A stretch of DNA of 5,748 nt, taken from the NCBI GenBank assembly GCA_028707015.1, contig JAQTVP010000107.1, positions 1 to 5,748 on the forward strand, given 5' to 3'. Positions 1-5,398 of the stretch are shown piece after piece (positions within the stretch are counted from its first letter, which is position 1; each line of letters opens with the position of its first letter). This DNA is from Dehalococcoidales bacterium. GTDB taxonomy: Bacteria; Chloroflexota; Dehalococcoidia; Dehalococcoidales; JAQTVP01. The notes beneath the pieces were generated by a model that was not told the origin of the DNA, did no database searches, and saw only the letters and a list, made by a program, of their open reading frames with translations. The position numbers and the translations under genes are program-made.

Positions 1-713
1 GTCCACCCAACCAGAGTTTGCATTATATCTCCGGCATCAAGAATCTTTACACCAATATATTTTGACTTTTTCTCTTCACCGGCACAAAGCAAATTATAGA
101 ATGGTTCCGCTATCAACGCATTAATATTTGTTAAGTTATTTTTAATTGAGGCATCTTTTCTGAGATATCTCTGATTATCAACCAAGATTACAGCATCAGC
201 TACTGAGCTGGCAGATTTTAAACAGAGGGCAGAATTATAGATGGTTCTTGCTTCTGTTTCCTCTTCATGCTGAAATGGAAGAGCAATAAGATTATATATC
301 GGTTTATCCACATATCTTTCTTTCAAGTGCTTTGTCATTATTGCGATTGATCCCGAGCCAGTACCCCCAGCAGAACTGGAAATAAGCAAGAACGCATCTG
401 ATTCAAAGAAATGACGACTTGTTCTGATAGCGTCAATTACCTTATCACCATCTTCTTTAGCTACTTCGGCACCGAGTTCATTTACTTTACCGACACCATG
501 GCCACCGGTTTTTCGTCCACCTATTAGAATTCTATGCTGATAATCAGATTTTATCTGGGTTAACCCACTTAAGTCAGCAGCATCGGTATTAACGGCAAAG
601 GCGCCGGTTACTATCTCCATACCACGTTGGCTACGAGCCCTTTTGTTCAGTCGAGCAAACTCATCAGCAATTCTTCCACCGCATTGACCAAAACCTATAA
701 CCAATAATTTCAT
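1..713 (-). CDS. Tubulin/FtsZ-like GTPase, non-canonical (C-terminal part beyond left edge)
   Basis: This is the first 237 codons of a tubulin/FtsZ superfamily protein, read from ATG at 713 and still open at base 1. Superfamily loops appear in order. The T1 nucleotide loop at residues 7-13 reads GFGQCGG, with the GQCG of eukaryotic tubulins rather than the GGGG type of FtsZ. NTD is at 42-44, and a glycine-rich T3 region (GGRKTGGHGVG) at 65-75. The signature G-box is AGGTGSGS at 115-122. LPFQHEEETEAR at 145-156 matches the segment after strand S5 of FtsZ, and N198 lies at the likely H7 base-contact position. DAGD at 226-229 fits the acidic catalytic T7 loop. Members bind GTP and usually polymerise in the cytoplasm. 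The start is supported by the ribosome site GAGGTGG three bases upstream. The gene appears to have its own promoter. It is too divergent to call ftsZ; CetZ-like or another FtsZ-like paralogue is possible. The role is unknown. Confidence 0.88.
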   Translation of the reverse strand, partial: MKLLVIGFGQCGGRIADEFARLNKRARSQRGMEIVTGAFAVNTDAADLSGLTQIKSDYQHRILIGGRKTGGHGVGKVNELGAEVAKEDGDKVIDAIRTSRHFFESDAFLLISSSAGGTGSGSIAIMTKHLKERYVDKPIYNLIALPFQHEEETEARTIYNSALCLKSASSVADAVILVDNQRYLRKDASIKNNLTNINALIAEPFYNLLCAGEEKKSKYIGVKILDAGDIMQTLVGW

Positions 714-716
714 TTT

Positions 717-723
717 CCACCTC
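717..723 (-). promoter_or_regulatory. Ribosome binding site of the tubulin-like gene
   Basis: GAGGTGG is followed by AAA and the ATG at 713. It fixes the start of the tubulin-like gene. Its 5' end shares two bases with the palindrome at 722-735, so a structure or bound protein there could affect ribosome access. Confidence 0.75.
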
Positions 724-743
724 AATAATTATTGAACAATTGT
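722..743. repeat. Two abutting palindromes in the leader of the tubulin-like gene
   Basis: TCAATAATTATTGA (722-735) is a perfect 14-bp palindrome, directly followed by the perfect 8-bp palindrome ACAATTGT (736-743). They lie between the predicted transcription start (around 740) and the ribosome binding site. The position suits a repressor operator or a weak RNA hairpin, but AT-rich palindromes also arise by chance. There is no candidate regulator gene in the window. Confidence 0.4.
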
Positions 744-746
744 CCT

Positions 747-776
747 ATTCTAAACACAGTTACACCAAAGCGTCAA
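747..776 (-). promoter_or_regulatory. Sigma-70-type promoter for the tubulin-like gene
   Basis: On the minus strand, TTGACG (776-771) and TAGAAT (752-747) are separated by 18 bp. Each hexamer has at least four matches to the -35 and -10 consensus. Transcription would begin near 740, giving a leader of about 27 nt before ATG 713. This suggests the gene can be transcribed separately from gap, which ends 176 bp upstream. The call comes from sequence only. Confidence 0.65.
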
Positions 777-889
777 CCCCATAAGAGAGAGACGGTTTAT
801 TAATTATATCTTCCGAGTATTTCCTTGAAGACTAAAGAATACTTTTTATGATACCTATGTAACCAACGAAAAGAATATTCCTCACAAAT

Positions 890-1903
890 CTATATCCCTT
901 TATCAGCTATATGAGCAGTAAGGTCAGCCAAACGGCAGCTATAACCCCACTCGTTATCATACCAGGCAAGCACCTTCACCATATTATCCCCGATAATCAT
1001 AGTGTTTGCCGCATCAACAATAGAACTGGCCGGATTTCCTTTGAAATCTATACTGACTAAGGGCTCCTGGCAAAACTCGAGTATTCCATTTAGCGGTCCT
1101 TCAGCAGCATCCTGAAACGCCTTATTGACCTGTTCTACAGTAACTCTTTTACCTAATTCAGCGACCAGATCAACAACTGAGACTGTGAAAACCGGCACCC
1201 TGATAGCTATTCCATCCAGTTTACCTTTCAGTTCGGGGATCACCTGAGTTACCGCTCTGGCAGCACCAGTAGTAGTCGGAATCATGCTGACAGCTGCTGC
1301 ACGGGCACGGCGCAGATCACTATGAGCTTTATCTAATAATTGCTGGTCATTAGTATAAGCATGAATAGTTGTCATAAAACCTTTATTTATTCCAAAATTT
1401 TCCTGCAATACTTTAGCTACAGGAGCAATGCAATTAGTAGTACAAGAAGCATTAGATATAATATTATGCTTACTTTTATCATACTTTTCCCCATTAACGC
1501 CAAGAACTATAGTCACATCTTCATTGCGTCCCGGAGCTGAAATGAGTACTTTCTTAACACTGCCCTGCATATGAGCCGCCGCTTTACTGGCATCTCTGAA
1601 AAGTCCAGTTGACTCGATTACGATATCAGCCCCACAATCTTTCCATGGTATATCACCCGGGTCATTTTCTGAAAATACTTTTATCTCTCTGCCATCAACA
1701 ATTATTGAATCACCACTAACTTCTACTTTCCCTGGATAAGGACCATAAGTACTATCCCATTTCAACAAATGCCCATAAGTTTCTGCATCCCGACGGCCAT
1801 TAATAGCCACTATCTCTAGTTTATCATGGTAGTGCCGGTCAATTGCCTTAAAGGTTAATCTCCCAGTACGCCCAAAACCGTTAATTCCAATTTTAATCGC
1901 CAT
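890..1903 (-). CDS. gap: Glyceraldehyde-3-phosphate dehydrogenase, predicted NADP-preferring
   Basis: This cytoplasmic enzyme interconverts glyceraldehyde 3-phosphate, phosphate and NAD(P) with 1,3-bisphosphoglycerate in glycolysis, gluconeogenesis or the Calvin cycle. At 337 residues it is full length. The Rossmann start NGFGRTGR is at 8-15. The active-site segment SNASCTTNC has the catalytic cysteine at C154, and H181 in TTIHAYTND is its partner. R235 lies in RVPVFTVSVVDL, and the end motif WYDNEWGYS is at 314-322. The cofactor site is odd. After N35, where NAD enzymes have Asp (D32 in Bacillus numbering), it reads G-R-R. The Leu-Pro pair at 187-188 in that numbering is K192-A193. Both sites control coenzyme choice, so NADP use is inferred. 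GGGAGG (1914-1909) lies five bases before the ATG. The gene follows the HGD-D gene by 21 bp. There is no pgk beside it. Confidence 0.96.
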   Translation of the reverse strand: MAIKIGINGFGRTGRLTFKAIDRHYHDKLEIVAINGRRDAETYGHLLKWDSTYGPYPGKVEVSGDSIIVDGREIKVFSENDPGDIPWKDCGADIVIESTGLFRDASKAAAHMQGSVKKVLISAPGRNEDVTIVLGVNGEKYDKSKHNIISNASCTTNCIAPVAKVLQENFGINKGFMTTIHAYTNDQQLLDKAHSDLRRARAAAVSMIPTTTGAARAVTQVIPELKGKLDGIAIRVPVFTVSVVDLVAELGKRVTVEQVNKAFQDAAEGPLNGILEFCQEPLVSIDFKGNPASSIVDAANTMIIGDNMVKVLAWYDNEWGYSCRLADLTAHIADKGI

Positions 1904-1908
1904 TTTTA

Positions 1909-1914
1909 CCTCCC
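1909..1914 (-). promoter_or_regulatory. Ribosome binding site of gap
   Basis: GGGAGG sits five bases before the ATG at 1903, in the 21-bp gap after the HGD-D gene. It is the strongest Shine-Dalgarno match in the window and fits high expression of GAPDH even when co-transcribed with upstream genes. Confidence 0.75.
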
Positions 1915-1924
1915 AATTCTTTTT

Positions 1925-2947
1925 TTAAGCCAGAACCTGTTGATTATATTTTGAACCTTTACGGTTACGTTCCAGCATATCTAAAAATGCCTCAATTCGG
2001 GTTTTTAGGTGTTGGGTTAAATAAAAATCATTATTTCCTTCCAATGTTAAAATAGGCAGTTTCAGAGCATCCCGGAATATAATATCACCAATAGTCCGGT
2101 GGCAAAAAGCCTGCACATAATGAATCACACCATCAACCTGGCGTTTTTTTATTTCTGCAGCAATATCCTTTACTCGCCAGCATATAGAATAAGGATAAGT
2201 AAAATTAGAATATTGTTCTGCCAGGGAATCACCAGATTGAGACATAGCAAACTGATGCTGTATTTCATTGAATACTACTCTGGCGCCGTTACTCTCAATA
2301 TACCTGTAAAGATCTTGTGCGTAAACAGAAGGAACCCCAATATAGGCTATCCGGAGAGTTTCCGGCGGATAAGGCTGACGCTGTTGACAGGTAACTATTA
2401 ATTCCTGTAATTGCTGATGGTATTCCCGATAGTCCTGATTAAAATCCGAGGTTGAAACCAGCCACAGATGGTTCTCAAAACCGCTGACTAACCCATCTTT
2501 CCAAGTAAGCTGATCAAGTTTCACAACCAGATCACGACAAGATTTGAGTTTTCCCCTCACTACGTTGGCAGTTTCCAGAGTGGTATCTAGAGTCGTCGCC
2601 AGTGTCTCCAGAGTCTGCTGCATTAGTTTAGGTAATGGCTGGTCAGGATAGGCAAAGGGAACAACTTCAAGCCCTTTGAGCTTGAGGACTTCCATGAGCA
2701 TATTAGTATTGGAACAATCGCCATTGGTAACACACACAACAGTATCAATTCCATAATCCATACATACTCCGTAGATACCCTTAATCCAGCTGCAGCAATT
2801 CAGAGGAAAACCTGCTTTTTCAGCAATATCGACCAGTCTTTCGGGATTGGGATCAGTAATAAAGACATTATTTAGGTCAATCGGCTGATAGCCAGCGGCA
2901 ATTAGTATCTCCAACGGAACAGTAGTGGTAATGCCAATCTTAGTCAT
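1925..2947 (-). CDS. 2-hydroxyacyl-CoA dehydratase D-component (HGD-D) family protein
   Basis: This 340-residue cytoplasmic protein resembles the family of 2-hydroxyglutaryl-CoA dehydratase subunits, benzoyl-CoA reductase subunits and double-cubane cluster proteins (Pfam HGD-D). Visible hallmarks are the N-terminal TTTVPLEILIAAGYQPIDLNN (about 7-27) and CCSWIKG at 51-57, where the family places cluster-ligand cysteines. Others are DTVVCVTNGDC at 68-78, a second Rossmann-like half starting RIAYIGVPSVYAQDLYRYIE at 199-218, and DGVIHYVQAFCHR at 272-284 followed by LPILTLEGN. Nine cysteines occur (51, 52, 62, 72, 78, 137, 187, 256, 282), enough for an Fe-S cluster. It is shorter than typical dehydratase subunits. 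Family members work with an ATP-hydrolysing activase, and dehydratases with a second subunit; neither is in the window. The substrate cannot be told. The ATG is four bases after the eno stop without a clear ribosome site, suggesting coupled translation. The N-terminus fits the family start. Confidence 0.85.
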   Translation of the reverse strand: MTKIGITTTVPLEILIAAGYQPIDLNNVFITDPNPERLVDIAEKAGFPLNCCSWIKGIYGVCMDYGIDTVVCVTNGDCSNTNMLMEVLKLKGLEVVPFAYPDQPLPKLMQQTLETLATTLDTTLETANVVRGKLKSCRDLVVKLDQLTWKDGLVSGFENHLWLVSTSDFNQDYREYHQQLQELIVTCQQRQPYPPETLRIAYIGVPSVYAQDLYRYIESNGARVVFNEIQHQFAMSQSGDSLAEQYSNFTYPYSICWRVKDIAAEIKKRQVDGVIHYVQAFCHRTIGDIIFRDALKLPILTLEGNNDFYLTQHLKTRIEAFLDMLERNRKGSKYNQQVLA

Positions 2948-2951
2948 TAGC

Positions 2952-4238
2952 TTATTTTTTTAAGTTATAGAAAGCACCCATACCGGCATATTTGGCGCTT
3001 TCCCCCAATTCCTCCTCAATTTTAAGAAGACGGTTATATTTGGCAGTACGCTCTGCTCGGCACGGAGCACCAGATTTAATCTGACCCATATTTAAGCCTA
3101 CCGCCAAGTCAGCAATAGTCGTATCATCAGTTTCACCCGAGCGGTGACTTACTACCGCTGTCCAGGCAGCTTCTTGCGCCATTTTTATTGCAGCAATCGT
3201 CTCGGTCAGCGTACCAATCTGGTTCAGTTTGATAAGTATAGAATTAGATGCTTGCAGACTGATACCTTTACTCAGCCGCTCCACATTGGTAACATAGAGG
3301 TCATCACCGACAAGCTGAACCTTATTTCCTAACTTTTTCGTCAGCAGCTGCCAGCCATCCCAATCGTCTTCTGCCATTCCATCTTCAATACTGATGATAG
3401 GATAATCAGTTACCCATTTAACGTAGTAATCAACCATTTCTTCGCTGGTAAGAGTCACACCTTCCCTGGCGAGTACATATTTACCATTTTCATATAACTC
3501 ACTGGATGCCGGATCCAATGCAATATAGCAATCTTTACCCGATTTGTAACCGGCTTTTTCAATAGCGGCCAGAATTAACTCTACTGCTTCATGGTTTGAT
3601 GACAACGAAGGAGCAAATCCGCCTTCATCACCAACATTGGTATCAAATTTTTTATCCTTTAGTACCATTTTCAGGCTTTGATAAACCTCGGTACCTATTT
3701 GCAGAGCATGTCTAAAGCTGCTGGCTCCCACCGGCATCACCATAAACTCCTGAAGGTCGGTTGAATTAGCAGCATGCTTCCCGCCATTTAGGATATTAAA
3801 CATCGGTACGGGCAGCATACAACTGGCAACCCCTCCCAGATAACGGTAAAGAGGTATATCAAGCATATTTGCCACAGCGTGAGCTATAGCCATCGAAGTA
3901 CCGATAGTAGCATTTGCTCCGAGACGTGATTTATTAGCAGTTCCATCAAGTTCTATTAACCTGCGGTCAATAGATGTCTGGTCCATAGCCGGCATTCTAA
4001 TGATGGCATCTGCAATATCTTCATTAACATTTTTAACTGCTTTCAGTACACCTTTCCCGTTAAACCTGGAACCATCCCCATCACGCAGTTCAACCGCTTC
4101 ATATTTGCCGGTACTGGCACCGGAAGGGACAGATGCACAACCAATAGTACCATCAAACAGCTCTACCTCAACCTCCAATGTTGGGTTGCCTCTGGAATCA
4201 AGAATTTCTCTAGCTCTAACATCATCGATAGTTGACAT
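2952..4238 (-). CDS. eno: Enolase (phosphopyruvate hydratase)
   Basis: Enolase interconverts 2-phosphoglycerate and phosphoenolpyruvate, with Mg2+, in glycolysis and gluconeogenesis. With ATG at 4238 the protein is 428 residues, the usual length. In this numbering one sees AREILDSRGNPT near the N-terminus and the mobile loop SGAST at 39-43. NGGKHAANSTDLQEF has H155 and the QEF glutamate. GDEGGFAP holds E205. Likely metal ligands are D242 (ALDPASSE), E285 (IEDG) and D312 (VGDDLYVTN). The catalytic lysine is K337 (ILIKLNQIG), followed by SHRSGET at 364-370 and K388 (IKSGAP). An in-frame TTG at 4259 would add seven residues, but AGAGGTG stands three bases before the ATG, so ATG is preferred. The gene follows the LOG-like gene by 32 bp and is four bases ahead of the HGD-D gene. 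pgk and gpm are not adjacent. Confidence 0.97.
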   Translation of the reverse strand: MSTIDDVRAREILDSRGNPTLEVEVELFDGTIGCASVPSGASTGKYEAVELRDGDGSRFNGKGVLKAVKNVNEDIADAIIRMPAMDQTSIDRRLIELDGTANKSRLGANATIGTSMAIAHAVANMLDIPLYRYLGGVASCMLPVPMFNILNGGKHAANSTDLQEFMVMPVGASSFRHALQIGTEVYQSLKMVLKDKKFDTNVGDEGGFAPSLSSNHEAVELILAAIEKAGYKSGKDCYIALDPASSELYENGKYVLAREGVTLTSEEMVDYYVKWVTDYPIISIEDGMAEDDWDGWQLLTKKLGNKVQLVGDDLYVTNVERLSKGISLQASNSILIKLNQIGTLTETIAAIKMAQEAAWTAVVSHRSGETDDTTIADLAVGLNMGQIKSGAPCRAERTAKYNRLLKIEEELGESAKYAGMGAFYNLKK

Positions 4239-4241
4239 TTT

Positions 4242-4248
4242 CACCTCT
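4242..4248 (-). promoter_or_regulatory. Ribosome binding site that fixes the eno start
   Basis: AGAGGTG lies three bases upstream of ATG 4238. A longer reading from TTG 4259 would place this site inside the coding region, and no comparable site is seen before the TTG. The ATG product also begins like most enolases, a few residues before the REILDSRGNPT segment. Confidence 0.75.
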
Positions 4249-4270
4249 ACAATCTGCAATTCGTTTACTA

Positions 4271-4750
4271 TTATGCTCTTGCCAAATCAAGAGCTTTCGT
4301 TACTGCCTCTGGAGGATTTTTCGCCAGAATAATTGAACTATCTGGCTTACCATTTCGGGATAATGACCATGTTTTTAAACCAATAACGGGGATATTACTG
4401 CTCAAGGCATAGCTTATTTCAGAAAGAGTGCCATATCTGCCGCCAACAGCAATTACTGCCTGGGCTGATTTAACTACAGCGATATTTCTGACATAACCCA
4501 ATCCGGTAGCAATAGGAATCTGGACGTATGGATTAGCCGCTTGACGATTATCTCCCGGCAGAATACCGATAGTCAATCCACCCTGTGCTTGAGCACCCTT
4601 ACAGGCAGCTTCCATAACCCCACCAAGACCACCACAAATCAAAATAGCATGCCTCAGCGCTAATTCACGGCCAACTTCTTCCGCCATTTGAATTTCCTGC
4701 ACTGAAGGGGATCCGCCACCAATAACAGCAATAAACTTATTATTACTCAT
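4271..4750 (-). CDS. LOG-like / TIGR00725 family Rossmann protein
   Basis: This 159-residue protein belongs to the SLOG/LOG-like group once labelled lysine decarboxylases. It shows a nucleotide-binding start IAVIGGGSPS (7-16), CGGLGGVMEAACKGA (39-53), LTIGILPGDN (59-68), TGLGYVRN (82-89) and VGGRYGTLSE (102-111). The last is a variant of the PGGxGTxxE motif used by cytokinin-activating phosphoribohydrolases (LOG) to bind nucleoside monophosphate. The E47 and E111 motifs are kept, but the leading Pro is replaced by Val. The length matches the small TIGR00725 subfamily, whose substrate I do not know to be established; nucleotide binding is likely and phosphoribohydrolase activity only possible. 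It has its own upstream promoter and heads the run into eno, HGD-D and gap. The ATG at 4750 is preceded by AAGG at suitable spacing, a modest ribosome site. Confidence 0.86.
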   Translation of the reverse strand: MSNNKFIAVIGGGSPSVQEIQMAEEVGRELALRHAILICGGLGGVMEAACKGAQAQGGLTIGILPGDNRQAANPYVQIPIATGLGYVRNIAVVKSAQAVIAVGGRYGTLSEISYALSSNIPVIGLKTWSLSRNGKPDSSIILAKNPPEAVTKALDLARA

Positions 4751-4774
4751 TATGCCTTTTACCTAATTCCACCA

Positions 4775-4790
4775 CTATAAGAGATTATAG
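4775..4790. repeat. Perfect inverted repeat overlapping the -10 element
   Basis: On the minus strand this reads CTATAA-TCTC-TTATAG: 6-bp perfect arms around a 4-base spacer. The first arm covers nearly all of the TATAAT -10 element, and the second spans the predicted start point. It could be an operator, though the short AT-rich arms may simply reflect the -10 sequence. There is no T-run after it, so it is not a terminator for pth. Confidence 0.4.
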
Positions 4791-4813
4791 CACCCAAGAC
4801 TGAATCTACGCAA
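4784..4813 (-). promoter_or_regulatory. Extended -10 promoter for the LOG-like/eno/HGD-D/gap run
   Basis: On the minus strand, TGCTATAAT (4792-4784) is a perfect -10 hexamer with the TGn extension. A partial -35, TTGCGT (4813-4808), lies 18 bp upstream. Transcription would start near 4777, about 27 nt before ATG 4750. It lies in the only sizeable gap (66 bp) between pth and gap, so it probably feeds the four genes that follow. The -35 begins just past the pth stop. Confidence 0.65.
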
Positions 4814-4816
4814 AAA

Positions 4817-5398
4817 TTAATTGTACTTGTTCATAGCAGTAGTCAACCCTTCGGTTAGCAGATAGATAATGGCTTCACTTATTCTGGAGATAACCTCCGT
4901 GACGATTTGCTTTTCATCAAAGGTAAAATCACTGAGTACGTAATGTATAATTTCATCTTCATCAAAGACAGTTAGACTGTTATTATTATCGGGTCTGCCA
5001 ATACCAACACGAATACGGGTAAAATTACGACTGTCCAGTGCATTAATAATTGAATCAGCGCCCTTATGCCCACCGGAGCTGCTACCCGACCGAATACGAA
5101 TTTTACCCAAAGGAAGGTCAAGCTCATCATGAATGACAATAAGATCATCAAGGTTAATATCAAACTTATTTACCAGCAAGCCGACTGATTCCCCACTCCT
5201 GTTCATATATGTCTGCGGCCTGGCTAATATTACCTCGCTGCCGGCTATCATACCGGAGCCGGTTCTTGCTTTACACTGCTTTTTATCAAAGCGGATATTT
5301 TGCATCTTGGCAAAATAATTAAGGCAGGCAAAGCCTGCATTATGGCGGGTACTAGCATACTCCCGTCCCGGATTACCCAGTCCAACAATTAATTTCAT
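4817..5398 (-). CDS. pth: Peptidyl-tRNA hydrolase
   Basis: This enzyme cleaves the ester bond of peptidyl-tRNAs that drop off the ribosome, freeing tRNA for reuse, in the cytoplasm. The protein is 193 residues, normal for bacterial Pth. Motifs include GLGNPG at 6-11 with N9, TRHNAGF at 17-23 with the catalytic base H19, RPQTYMN at 60-66 with N66, HDELDLPLGKIR at 90-101 with D91, and SGGHKGADSII at 108-118. The last motif has Lys (K112) where the E. coli enzyme has Asn (N114) contacting the substrate; I believe such substitutions occur in other lineages. The start overlaps the ligA stop as ATGA (5398-5395). No Shine-Dalgarno lies at normal distance (a GGAG is about 15 bases upstream), so translation is probably coupled to ligA. 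No terminator hairpin follows it. Confidence 0.96.
   Translation of the reverse strand: MKLIVGLGNPGREYASTRHNAGFACLNYFAKMQNIRFDKKQCKARTGSGMIAGSEVILARPQTYMNRSGESVGLLVNKFDINLDDLIVIHDELDLPLGKIRIRSGSSSGGHKGADSIINALDSRNFTRIRVGIGRPDNNNSLTVFDEDEIIHYVLSDFTFDEKQIVTEVISRISEAIIYLLTEGLTTAMNKYN

Larger units (their letters stand above)
714..889. other. Intergenic gap between gap and the tubulin-like gene
   Basis: These 176 bp hold the promoter, palindromes and ribosome site of the tubulin-like gene in the part nearest that gene. The part following the gap stop (about 780-889) is AT-rich. It shows no GC-rich hairpin followed by a T-run on the minus strand, so I cannot place an intrinsic terminator for gap. 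Read-through into the tubulin-like gene, or factor-dependent termination, is possible. No small gene is evident. Confidence 0.6.

Noticed and set aside
816..847. Imperfect hairpin (AGTATTTC ... GAATACT) followed by five T on the plus strand
   Set aside because: The T-run faces the plus strand, where there is no gene to terminate. The stem is AT-rich with a bulge, and on the minus strand no T-run follows it, so it does not serve as a gap terminator.
1340..1540. Plus-strand open frame antisense to gap
   Set aside because: It lies wholly inside the well-supported gap gene, encodes a low-complexity, Ser/Ile-rich peptide with no recognisable motif, and is best explained as a shadow of the coding strand. 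The same applies to antisense frames inside the HGD-D gene, eno, the LOG-like gene, pth and ligA.
2952..2961. A-run (A AAA AAA) at the end of eno as a frameshift slippery site
   Set aside because: A -1 shift would meet a stop after two codons and would not fuse to the HGD-D frame. The run is explained by two Lys codons before the stop.
4972..5163. Minus-strand open frame within pth in another frame, with a hydrophobic-looking product
   Set aside because: It is entirely inside pth, which has all its family motifs. The hydrophobic look comes from the out-of-frame reading.
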